Shown in pieces: positions 1 through 7,821 of a stretch of 64,000 nucleotides of DNA. A program made the position numbers and the translations under genes. This DNA comes from PWND01 sp964614525 (lineage in GTDB: Bacteria; Bacteroidota; Bacteroidia; Bacteroidales; UBA7960), in NCBI GenBank assembly GCA_964614525.1, contig CAZTPA010000004.1, positions 1 to 64,000 of the forward strand, in the 5' to 3' direction. The notes under the pieces are model-generated. The model did not search any database. It saw only the letters and a list, made by a program, of their open reading frames with translations, and had not been told where the DNA came from. How positions within the stretch are numbered: position 1 is the stretch's first letter; each line of letters begins with the position of its first letter.

Positions 1-144
1 GTTGTAGGTGGTGGAGATTCAGTTGCTGCAATAAATGAGTTAAAACTTGCGGATAAGGTTAGTTTTGTTAGTACAGGGGGAGGAGCAATGCTCGAATATT
101 TGGAAGGCAAAGTATTGCCCGGTATTCAAGCGATCAATGAGTAA
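1..144 (+). CDS. pgk: Phosphoglycerate kinase, C-terminal fragment
   Basis: The last 47 codons of a gene that begins before the window. The translation contains the glycine-rich nucleotide-binding segment VVGGGDSVAAI and the C-terminal signature STGGGAMLEYLEGKVLPG, both characteristic of phosphoglycerate kinase, the glycolytic enzyme that transfers phosphate from 1,3-bisphosphoglycerate to ADP in the cytoplasm. The stop codon is at 142-144. It converges on the hybrid kinase gene with only 4 bases between the two stops, and no hairpin terminator is visible there. The identification is firm although only the tail is present. Confidence 0.92.
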   Translation, partial: VVGGGDSVAAINELKLADKVSFVSTGGGAMLEYLEGKVLPGIQAINE

Positions 145-148
145 ATGA

Positions 149-2491
149 TTAAGACAGATATTTTTTGATTATATTCAATAATTTGTTTTCATCAATGGGT
201 TTGCTGATGTAATCATCCATGCCTGCATTAATGAACTTTTCCCGGTCACCTTGAATCGCATAGCCTGTAATTGCTATAATTGGGATATGTGCTTTGTTGT
301 TATTTTTTTCTAAGTCTCTAATTTGTTTGGTAGCTTCAAATCCATCCATTTTTGGCATTTGGCCATCCATGAGAATCATATCGTATTGGTTTTTCTTAAA
401 TTCTTCCAGAACTTTTTCTCCATTTGAAACAGTTTTTACTTCCCATCCATTTGATTTTAGGAAATTAGCCAGATACATTTGATTAATTGCGTCATCTTCT
501 GCAACCAAAATGCTTAATGTGCTTGTATCTTTTTCCTTTTCAGGTTTAGCAGTGCTATTGTTGTTTTTTGTTGCTTGCTCTTTTGATACAAGAAGAGGTA
601 ATTCAAAACTCACGCAACTACCATCTCCATATTTACTTTTGAAATTTATGCTGCCGTTCATAATTAAGACTAAGTTTTTTGCTATACTTAAACCTAAACC
701 TGTTCCTTGGTATTCTTTCTTTGAAGAAATATCAAGTTGTCTGAATGATTCAAATATTAATGGTATATCTTTTTCTTTTACTCCAATTCCTGTATCTTTT
801 ATTTGGAATCTGATTTTTACATTATCATCTTCCTTAAGTGATTGACTAACAATCAGAGATATACGTCCTGATTTTGTGAATTTGACAGAATTATCAATAA
901 TATTTGATAAAATTTGGGCAATTTTATGTTCATCACCATAAAGATTTGTGCATATATCTTTATCAATATCTTGTTTTATTTCTATGTTTTTGTAAGAGCA
1001 AATTGGCTCGTATTTGTCAATTATTTTTTTTATCATTTTCCTGAGGTTAAACTCAGAATAGGTAAGTTCAACTGTTTTAGCTTCAATTTTTGATAAATCC
1101 AGAATATTACTAAAAATATTAAGTAAGTTTTTACTGGATATCAGGATAGAATTAAGATATTCTTTCTGTTTTTTATTGATTTCAGTTTTTGAAATAGTAT
1201 TTGTTAAGCCGATGATTGCATTTAGAGGATTTCTTATTTCATGACTTATATTTGCAAGAAATTCGCTTTTAGCAATATTTGATTGTTCTGCAACCTCTTT
1301 TGCCTTTAACAATTCCTCATGTTCTTTTCTTTCTGTGATATCCCTTGAAACACAAACAATTTCTTCAACAAGATTTGTGTTTGGATTATAAATTACCTGG
1401 TTATTCGTTTCAAACCAAATGTAATTACCGTCTTTCTTTTTTATTCGATAAGTTTCAATAAGAGAGGTTGCTTTATTTTCTAATAAAAGTATATGATTTC
1501 GTCTTATAGTTTCAATATCATCTTGATGTATAAACTTATAAGGCGATTTACCTATCATTTCAGTATTACTGTATCCCAAAAGTTTTTTACAAACGGGAGA
1601 AACATAAATATATGTTCGGTCCCAACTGTGTTTAGAAATTAAATCACTTGAATTTTCAGTTAGTATCCTGTATCTTTCTTCATTTAATTTAATAATTTCT
1701 TCAGCTTTTTTTCTTTCACTAATGTTCCTAATAGTTCCAACAATAGTTTTTGGCTCACTGTTTTTATAAAGAAGCTTAGCAGTAATCGAACAAGGGATTG
1801 TTTGCTTGTTTTTATTCGTTAGTGATACCTCATAATCCGATATTGAACCTTTTGAAAATAATGTATTAATAAACCTTGCCTCTAATTCTTTATTATCAAA
1901 GAGTGCAGAACCAAGTAATTCTTCTTTTGAATACTTAAATATGTTTTTGACCGAAGGTGATATTTCGGTAATTATTCCTTTTATAGTAAGCTCAAAATAA
2001 ACATCAAGAATATTTTCGAAAATACTTCTGTATTTTTCTTCGCTGTTTTTTAATGCGATTTGAGATTCGTGAAATTTATGTTCAATTATTAAATTATTAA
2101 TAACCTGTTGAACTACTGCCGGTAAAAGGTTAATGAAATTTGAATCTTTAATTATATAATCAAGTGCCCCCAATTTCATCATGTCCACAGCAGTTTTTTC
2201 ATCACCTTGGCCGGTAATAATTACAAAAGGCACTGTATTGATTTCATTTTTTAAGCTGCGAATCAATTGTTCGCCATTCATGTCCTGTAGCTTATAATCA
2301 AGTAATAAGAGGTAACATTGGGGCTTAGTTTTTCTTAGCCATTCAATTGCATCTTTTCCTGTATTAAAACCTATTGTATGTAAATCATATTTTTCCAATG
2401 TTCTCTGGATGAGGATATTTAAAGATACATCATCTTCAATAATAATTATTGTGTAAGGCTTGTTTGTATTTTTACAGGAAAGATTTTGCAT
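149..2491 (-). CDS. Hybrid sensor histidine kinase (REC-PAS-PAS-HisKA-HATPase-REC)
   Basis: A 780-residue soluble hybrid kinase with no membrane segment. In order: a receiver at about 14-130 with acceptor Asp65 (LLLLDYKLQD); two PAS domains at about 150-262 and 270-390, each ending in an ISERK or DITERK linker; a HisKA dimerisation domain with phospho-His417 in SHEIRNPLNAIIG; a HATPase with N box NIIDNSVKF, DTGIGV and GTGLGLSIAK (about 520-635); and a second receiver at about 660-780 with Asp709 (MILMDGQMPKMDG) and KPID. Receivers at both ends suggest input from an upstream kinase and intramolecular or outward phosphotransfer. It is the last gene of a run of two-component genes reading leftwards. 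The output target is unknown because no DNA-binding domain is present. Confidence 0.9.
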   Translation of the reverse strand: MQNLSCKNTNKPYTIIIIEDDVSLNILIQRTLEKYDLHTIGFNTGKDAIEWLRKTKPQCYLLLLDYKLQDMNGEQLIRSLKNEINTVPFVIITGQGDEKTAVDMMKLGALDYIIKDSNFINLLPAVVQQVINNLIIEHKFHESQIALKNSEEKYRSIFENILDVYFELTIKGIITEISPSVKNIFKYSKEELLGSALFDNKELEARFINTLFSKGSISDYEVSLTNKNKQTIPCSITAKLLYKNSEPKTIVGTIRNISERKKAEEIIKLNEERYRILTENSSDLISKHSWDRTYIYVSPVCKKLLGYSNTEMIGKSPYKFIHQDDIETIRRNHILLLENKATSLIETYRIKKKDGNYIWFETNNQVIYNPNTNLVEEIVCVSRDITERKEHEELLKAKEVAEQSNIAKSEFLANISHEIRNPLNAIIGLTNTISKTEINKKQKEYLNSILISSKNLLNIFSNILDLSKIEAKTVELTYSEFNLRKMIKKIIDKYEPICSYKNIEIKQDIDKDICTNLYGDEHKIAQILSNIIDNSVKFTKSGRISLIVSQSLKEDDNVKIRFQIKDTGIGVKEKDIPLIFESFRQLDISSKKEYQGTGLGLSIAKNLVLIMNGSINFKSKYGDGSCVSFELPLLVSKEQATKNNNSTAKPEKEKDTSTLSILVAEDDAINQMYLANFLKSNGWEVKTVSNGEKVLEEFKKNQYDMILMDGQMPKMDGFEATKQIRDLEKNNNKAHIPIIAITGYAIQGDREKFINAGMDDYISKPIDENKLLNIIKKYLS

Positions 2492-2558
2492 ATTTTATAT
2501 TTGAAACTAAGCAAAAAGTTATGATAAATAATTATTTAAAAGAGATTAATGATATTAA

Positions 2559-2580
2559 CAAATTTACAACAATATTGTTG
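2559..2580. promoter_or_regulatory. Intergenic palindrome next to a possible -7 element
   Basis: The 117-base gap between two two-component genes contains the perfect palindrome CAACAATATTGTTG (2567-2580). Next to it, on the minus strand, is TAAATTTG (2559-2566), which fits the Bacteroidota -7 consensus TAnnTTTG for the hybrid kinase gene. No good -33 TTTG is seen at the right distance. The palindrome could be an operator or an mRNA hairpin, but it has no U-tract. Weak support. Confidence 0.25.
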
Positions 2581-2608
2581 ACTAATGATTATTTGTAAAA
2601 AATTTAAA

Positions 2609-3049
2609 TTATTCTTTTTGCATTTTTGGAATTTGAATAATTTTCAGGAAGAATCCTAATCTTCTGACAACTTCAATAAATTTTTCATAATTTATTGGCT
2701 TGACTATATAAGAATTACATCCTAATTTATGGCAAGTATCTATTTCTTTGGGATTATCAGTAGTTGTAATCATAATTACCGGTATGTTTTTCAACACTTC
2801 CTGTTTTTTGAGTTTTTCAAGAACTTCGATTCCGCTCATTTCTGGCATTTGAATGTCAAGCAAGAGAATATATCCATTTTTATTAATAAACCCGGATTTT
2901 AATTCATTATTGAAATAATCAATAATATCCTTTCCATTGGAAAAGTGAATTATTGGATTAGCAATTCCTGATCTTTGAAGATTTCTTTTTATTAATAAGG
3001 CATGACCTTCATCATCTTCTCCAATTATAATGTTAATGTCATTTTCCAT
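2609..3049 (-). CDS. Single-domain response regulator (Rcp1-like)
   Basis: 146 residues forming one receiver domain and nothing else. The acidic pocket EDD lies near residue 11, the acceptor is Asp65 in YILLLDIQMPEMSG, the conserved Thr is in PVIMITTTD, and the Lys is in SYIVKPINY. Length and the loop before the acceptor resemble Rcp1-type regulators that work with PAS histidine kinases. It lies 63 bases downstream of the PAS kinase at 3113-5122, in the same direction, so that kinase is the likely partner. With no effector domain it probably passes phosphate on or acts by protein contact. Confidence 0.88.
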   Translation of the reverse strand: MENDINIIIGEDDEGHALLIKRNLQRSGIANPIIHFSNGKDIIDYFNNELKSGFINKNGYILLLDIQMPEMSGIEVLEKLKKQEVLKNIPVIMITTTDNPKEIDTCHKLGCNSYIVKPINYEKFIEVVRRLGFFLKIIQIPKMQKE

Positions 3050-3112
3050 ATATTGCTTTTCTATGTGTAATCAACTATATTTATTTAACTATGAAGCTAT
3101 CAAAAGCTTACT

Positions 3113-5122
3113 TCAAATTTCAGCTGCATTAAAAACAGGTAACTCAATATAAAAAGTAACACCTTGATTTTCATTATTTGTTACCCATACTTTGCCACTG
3201 TGTCGGTTGACAATTTTTTTTACAATAGATAACCCTAGCCCATCTCCCGAATCATCATTGTTTAAGCGCATAAATATCTTAAATATATCATCAATTTTAT
3301 TCTCCGGAATTCCTGATCCATTATCTTTAACATAATAAATATTAGTTTCATTATTTTTGTATCCTCCAATCTCAATAAGAGGAGTTCTGTTATGGGAGGA
3401 ATATTTAATAGCGTTAGAAATAATATTACTAAATAATTGATTTAGCAATAAAAAGTCTCCTTCATAAGCAGGTAAATTATCTATGTTAATTTGCGCATTT
3501 TTTTTGTTTATTTGAAAAGAGAAGTTTTTTACTACATTCTCTATCAGTTGATTCATGTCTATTCTTGTTATATTAAGCGGGTCCTTCCCGAGCCTGGATA
3601 TCTTAAGTAGCCCTGCAATCAATGAGTCCATTTTTTTTGTACTGATTGTTATGTATTCAATACAATTTGGCATGTCTTTAGCAATGAAATTATATAATTG
3701 CTCAATTTCTTTTAATTTGTCTGTTTCCTCATTTGTAAGGCTTTGAGTAACTGATTTGGAAAGTCTGCTAAGCTCATAACTAAATCCTTCGATATTAATT
3801 AAGGGGCTTCTTAAATCATGTGATGCAATATAAATAATTTGTTCAAGTTCTTTATTTTTCTCACTCAGTTCTTTGTTCAATTTACTAATTGCATTTGTCT
3901 GTTTTATCCTTTCTGTAATATCCAGAGAAACAGCAAAAATAGCTATTGTTTTTGATTCATTATCTTTCACCAGGGAAGTGGATAAATATACAGGAAATTC
4001 TTCTCCGGATTTTTTTTTATTTAATACCTCTCCATGCCAACTGCCTTTTAATCGTGCAGATTTTATTTCATTAAGAAGATCCTCGGAGTTGTTTTTTGAG
4101 ACGATCATATTTACATTTTTCCCAATAACTTCTTCTTCTTTATAACCATAAGTGTTTAAAAAAGCTTGATTTACAAATTGTATTATATTATGCTCATCGG
4201 TAATATTTATACATTCACTAACTCCTCTAACAGCATGTCCCAATATTCTTATTGTCTTTTCTGTTTCAATTCTGTCTGTTATATCTTGCATTATAAAAAG
4301 CAAAAGATCTTTACCAATAGATATAAACTGAGCTTCAAAATGCAAAATATTTTTTTCAGCATCATTTAAACTGAATTCAAATTTATTATTCTGCTTTGAT
4401 GTATGGGATTTGTTTTTATGTTCAACTACTTCCTCAGATATTTGCTTTGGAAATAGTTCACTAATGTTTATTCCATTTTTTGGTTCACGCATAAAGAAGC
4501 TAAAATTTCTATTACCATGCTTCTGTTGTGCAACAATAATTCCATCATTATTGATTGTAAAAATCAGATTTGGAATGGCATTAAGTATAGCTCCAAGCTG
4601 TTTTCTGCTTTCATTTAAAGCTATTTCATTTTGAATTTGCTCTGTTATATCGGTTAAAGAAACTACAAATTGATTAGAGCCTTTTATTTCTGCAAATTTG
4701 CACAAACAATTCTTTTTTTGTCCATGCTTATTAATTATTCTTATTTGAATATAAGTTGAATCCTGCCTTAGGTTATTCTGAGAGAAAAAATCTTCGACTT
4801 TTTGCTGATCAGAGGAGTGAATTAAACTTTTAAAGAAAAGTTCCTTTTCAATTTCTTGTTTCGAGTAAGCTGATAATTTCTCAAATTCAGTATTTGCAAG
4901 AATTATTTTAAAACTTTTATCAATCAGGATAGTGCTTGTTCCGGTATTATCGAAAAGAGTTCGGTAAAGACTTTCCTTTTTTATTATCTCAATGATTTTC
5001 TTCTTTTTGTTTTTATTATACATTTGCCTGGATAGGATAGCAATAAAGCCAATAATCAAAATAATAATTATTGCTATCGGGTAATTATTCCAAAAGAAAA
5101 CAGACAAATAGAGAAATGTCAT
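3113..5122 (-). CDS. Membrane-anchored multi-PAS sensor histidine kinase
   Basis: 669 residues. One N-terminal membrane helix (about 13-32) is followed by a basic stretch, then three PAS units: about 50-160, a degenerate one at about 172-285, and about 290-405 ending in DITERI. The HisKA domain has phospho-His435 in IASHDLRSPLINIEG, and the HATPase (about 530-665) shows NIISNAIKYSS, DNGSGIP and GDGLGLSIVKK. The layout is that of the PAS kinases that act with stand-alone receivers. It has no large extracytoplasmic domain, so the signal is probably read in the cytoplasm or membrane. It is flanked on both sides by single receiver genes in the same direction, and at least one should be its phosphoacceptor. 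Confidence 0.9.
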   Translation of the reverse strand: MTFLYLSVFFWNNYPIAIIIILIIGFIAILSRQMYNKNKKKKIIEIIKKESLYRTLFDNTGTSTILIDKSFKIILANTEFEKLSAYSKQEIEKELFFKSLIHSSDQQKVEDFFSQNNLRQDSTYIQIRIINKHGQKKNCLCKFAEIKGSNQFVVSLTDITEQIQNEIALNESRKQLGAILNAIPNLIFTINNDGIIVAQQKHGNRNFSFFMREPKNGINISELFPKQISEEVVEHKNKSHTSKQNNKFEFSLNDAEKNILHFEAQFISIGKDLLLFIMQDITDRIETEKTIRILGHAVRGVSECINITDEHNIIQFVNQAFLNTYGYKEEEVIGKNVNMIVSKNNSEDLLNEIKSARLKGSWHGEVLNKKKSGEEFPVYLSTSLVKDNESKTIAIFAVSLDITERIKQTNAISKLNKELSEKNKELEQIIYIASHDLRSPLINIEGFSYELSRLSKSVTQSLTNEETDKLKEIEQLYNFIAKDMPNCIEYITISTKKMDSLIAGLLKISRLGKDPLNITRIDMNQLIENVVKNFSFQINKKNAQINIDNLPAYEGDFLLLNQLFSNIISNAIKYSSHNRTPLIEIGGYKNNETNIYYVKDNGSGIPENKIDDIFKIFMRLNNDDSGDGLGLSIVKKIVNRHSGKVWVTNNENQGVTFYIELPVFNAAEI

Positions 5123-5251
5123 TGAAAGACTATTTATATAAAGTATTTTTAGAATTGTACTTTACAAATATAGCTTTTCTTGATATTTAATGAAAAAAAT
5201 ATTCCTTTGATTTGAGTTAAAAGAATTTAGACTTTAGATTTTATAATCTTT

Positions 5252-5647
5252 TCAAGAATAGTCTCTGATATCTAGTATAGTGATGAGGTCATTTATCACA
5301 GTTTGAAGGTATTCTATACATGTTTCGCTTTTTACAAGATAATTATAAACGCCTAATTCTTGTGTTTTTGCAACTACATCAATATCTCTTTGAGCTGAAA
5401 CAACAATTATATTTATGTTAGGATTAAACTCTTTAATGTTTTTTATTAGTTTTATTCCGGATATATCAGGAAGCATAAGATCAGCAATTACGATATCAGG
5501 ATTTTGATCTATATTGTTTAATAAATCTGTTCCGGTGGAAAAGTTTGTAATAGAAATATTAGATATAGAGCTTAGGCATAACTTAAGAAGCATTCCTTCA
5601 GTTTTATTATCTTCTATAACAAAAATATTCCTTTTATTATTTTCCAT
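5252..5647 (-). CDS. Single-domain response regulator
   Basis: 131 residues, one receiver domain: IEDN acidic pocket near residue 11, acceptor Asp56 in DIVIADLMLPDISG, conserved Ser in IIVVSAQ, and Lys in YNYLVKSE. No output domain. It stands 129 bases upstream of the PAS kinase gene on the same strand. It differs from the receiver at 2609-3049 in length and in the lack of the long loop before the acceptor, so the two are not recent duplicates. Confidence 0.88.
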   Translation of the reverse strand: MENNKRNIFVIEDNKTEGMLLKLCLSSISNISITNFSTGTDLLNNIDQNPDIVIADLMLPDISGIKLIKNIKEFNPNINIIVVSAQRDIDVVAKTQELGVYNYLVKSETCIEYLQTVINDLITILDIRDYS

Positions 5648-5662
5648 TTTGTATGTGTATAA

Positions 5663-5688
5663 ATTAATCCCTGAAATCTCGGATTAAT
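5663..5688. promoter_or_regulatory. Inverted repeat upstream of the response regulator
   Basis: ATTAATCC (5663-5670) and GGATTAAT (5681-5688) are perfect inverted repeats separated by 10 bases. They lie just upstream of the regulator that starts at 5647 on the minus strand. They could form a leader hairpin or a dimeric protein-binding site. No poly-U tract follows, so a terminator is unlikely. The rest of the 234-base gap (5648-5881) shows nothing else recognisable. Confidence 0.3.
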
Positions 5689-5881
5689 ATAATTGTAAAG
5701 ATATAAAAAAGCATAGTATTTTTTTAGGTAGTTTACTTATATGCCTTTGCTAATAAATACTACAGCTTAATATTGCTTATGTATTGACATAAAACCCCGA
5801 TAATTAAGATTAATTAGCCGATGAAGGAAAATGTTAATTTTATCTAAAAAAAGGAAGAAGAAATTATACTAACAAGAATTG

Positions 5882-6319
5882 TTATTTCATTGATGAAACA
5901 ACTCCTACGGCGCATCCTTTTTTTCCGTCTTCAAAATAGAAATCAATGTGGTATACGCCGCTCATACCGCAATTAAATTGTATATGAGGCAGATGTCTTT
6001 TTTGCTCAACTAAATAAGTAGTACCCATAAGCCTGTCTTGATGATAAAGGCTTATAATTACTTTTCCTGTGAATTCTGAGGCATTGCAAGCAAAAATTTT
6101 GTATGTATTACCAGAGTTGAATACCATATTATATCTGGTTATAGGTAAAGAGCCATCTGATTTTTTTTCTTCTAGCTCAACCGGAAAACTCTTTAAAAAA
6201 CGTGTATCACCAAGTTTTCCATGGCAAATATCAAGAAGGGCATCTCCGCATTGTCCTGAAGCAAATTGGGATATACTTAAAAAACCAAAGAAAAAAATAA
6301 TTATTGAAACTCTCTTCAT
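5882..6319 (-). CDS. Small secreted cysteine-containing protein (copy 2)
   Basis: 145 residues from the ATG at 6317-6319. I preferred this start to an upstream one at 6376 because it places a normal signal peptide (MKRVSIIIFFFGF then SQFASGQ) at the N-terminus and avoids overlap with the neighbouring gene. The mature protein starts near QCGDALLD and has five cysteines that match the paralogue just upstream: in QCGDAL, DICHG, ACNASE, NCGMSG and GCAVG. The C-terminus GCAVGVVSSMK is also shared. The predicted location is periplasmic or extracellular. I do not recognise the family; conserved Gly/Cys placement suggests a small disulfide-bonded beta domain, which is inference. Confidence 0.75.
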   Translation of the reverse strand: MKRVSIIIFFFGFLSISQFASGQCGDALLDICHGKLGDTRFLKSFPVELEEKKSDGSLPITRYNMVFNSGNTYKIFACNASEFTGKVIISLYHQDRLMGTTYLVEQKRHLPHIQFNCGMSGVYHIDFYFEDGKKGCAVGVVSSMK

Positions 6320-6356
6320 TTTAAAATGTTTTTCTATAAAATCTACATATTGAAAA

Positions 6357-6791
6357 TTATTTAACTGAAGATACAACTCCTACAGCACAACCTTCTTTTC
6401 CATCTTCAAAGTAGAAATCAAAATGATATAGCCCACTCATGTTGCAAGGAAATTCAATATATGGGAAGTGTTTTTTAGTATCAATGTTATAAGAGGTCAC
6501 GATTAATCTGCCTTGAAACTCTATACTAAAAATCGCTTTTCCCGGATATTCCTTGGCATTACAGACAGTAATTCTGTAAGTTGTGCCACTATTAAGAACC
6601 ATGCTATATCTAACAACTGGTAATGAAGCACCGGGTTTCTGAGCTTCTAGTTGTACCGGAAAACTTTTAAGAAATCTTGTGTCTCCAATTTGTGAATGGC
6701 ATTCATCTAGTAATGCGTCACCGCATTGAGCATTAGTTTTACCTATAAATGCTATTATTGCAAAACAAAAAACAAAAAATATTTTTTTCAT
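6357..6791 (-). CDS. Small secreted cysteine-containing protein (copy 1)
   Basis: 144 residues with a clear signal peptide (MKKIFFVFCFAIIAFIG then KTNAQ), probable cleavage before QCGDALLD. It is a tandem paralogue of the gene at 5882-6319. The blocks CGDALLD, GDTRFLKSFPV, the Cys-Asn-Ala turn, a CxMSG motif, DFYFEDGK and GCAVGVVSS are nearly identical, while the middle has diverged. All five mature cysteines are conserved between the copies. It lies 56 bases downstream of the lipoprotein gene on the same strand, so the three may be co-transcribed and work at the cell envelope. Function unknown. Confidence 0.78.
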   Translation of the reverse strand: MKKIFFVFCFAIIAFIGKTNAQCGDALLDECHSQIGDTRFLKSFPVQLEAQKPGASLPVVRYSMVLNSGTTYRITVCNAKEYPGKAIFSIEFQGRLIVTSYNIDTKKHFPYIEFPCNMSGLYHFDFYFEDGKEGCAVGVVSSVK

Positions 6792-6847
6792 GATAAACTA
6801 ATTGTTATCTATATATATAATAAAATATTAATTACTAAAAATTAATA

Positions 6848-7753
6848 CTATTCTATCATTTTGCCTCTAATTAACCCTACTTTTGCGCTAATCTCATCAA
6901 CAATTTCCTGACTGATATTTACCTCACTTCTTGAGTTATCTTTAATAACTACATTTCCGTCTACTTCTGTTATTGTTGGTTCTGAGTAATGATAAGAAAT
7001 AGTAACTTTCTCAAATACTTTTTTCAGCTGTAATGCATCTTCAAAAAGTTCAATAAAGCTAGGGTCTTTACTATAATTGTTTAGTAGTAGAATCATATTG
7101 TCAAGTACAATTTTTTGTTCACCGATTCTACGATAAATAATGTCTTTATTTGGTGGAATAGTTTGGACGTTTGTTGCAATATATAAACTTTCAATCCATG
7201 TACCATAAGAAATCAAGACTGCAATATTACTTCTGTTTTGATCAATAAGATATCTGCTCATACGATCAAAACCACTGTTTGTAATAAAAAGTACCGAATC
7301 AATATTTCTGCTTGATTCAGAGAGCCTGTTTAAAGTTTCATAATCAAAGAACTGGCCTACCCGAAGGTCATTTGCTAATTCTTTTACATTTCTTAAATAT
7401 TGAAGAGTTGCTACAGTCCTGTCATATATATTCATATAAACCAAGTCTGTTCCATATACCCCAACATTTAATGCTTTTTGAAAATTAGTATTGTAGTTTG
7501 ATACATTTGAAACAGGATTAAGCACTTCGTGAGAATAAACTACACCTGATTGCTGCAATAAAGAAGACATTTCTACTGGATTTGGAATTGAAGTAATCAT
7601 TTCACCAATCATTGCATCTGTTAATTGCTTTTCAGTTTCCATGTCTGTATCGGAAAGTAAATCTATAGCTTCTTCTTTTTTTTCAAATTGGCAACTAGTA
7701 ATAAAAACAACTAGAGCTATTAATGCTATAAAAAGTGGATGTTTTTTTGCCAT
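6848..7753 (-). CDS. Predicted lipoprotein, function unknown
   Basis: 301 residues. The N-terminus has a short basic start, a hydrophobic stretch and the lipobox FITSC near residue 21, followed by an acidic linker, so the mature protein should be a lipid-anchored envelope protein. The rest is mostly alpha-helical in character (many Leu, Glu and Asn; few Gly) with no motif I recognise; the C-terminus mentions ISQEIVDEISAKVG. It follows the ABC transporter gene by 68 bases in the same direction and precedes the two small secreted proteins. A link to the transporter is plausible from position only. Confidence 0.7.
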   Translation of the reverse strand: MAKKHPLFIALIALVVFITSCQFEKKEEAIDLLSDTDMETEKQLTDAMIGEMITSIPNPVEMSSLLQQSGVVYSHEVLNPVSNVSNYNTNFQKALNVGVYGTDLVYMNIYDRTVATLQYLRNVKELANDLRVGQFFDYETLNRLSESSRNIDSVLFITNSGFDRMSRYLIDQNRSNIAVLISYGTWIESLYIATNVQTIPPNKDIIYRRIGEQKIVLDNMILLLNNYSKDPSFIELFEDALQLKKVFEKVTISYHYSEPTITEVDGNVVIKDNSRSEVNISQEIVDEISAKVGLIRGKMIE

Positions 7754-7821
7754 AATTCAATAATTTTTAAATAAATAATACATTTTATGGTTGATTAATA
7801 CAATCAAATATTATGCCTTTA

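Noticed and set aside
6320..6376. Earlier start for the second small secreted protein
   Set aside because: It would overlap the upstream gene by 20 bases and put 19 polar residues before an otherwise normal signal peptide.
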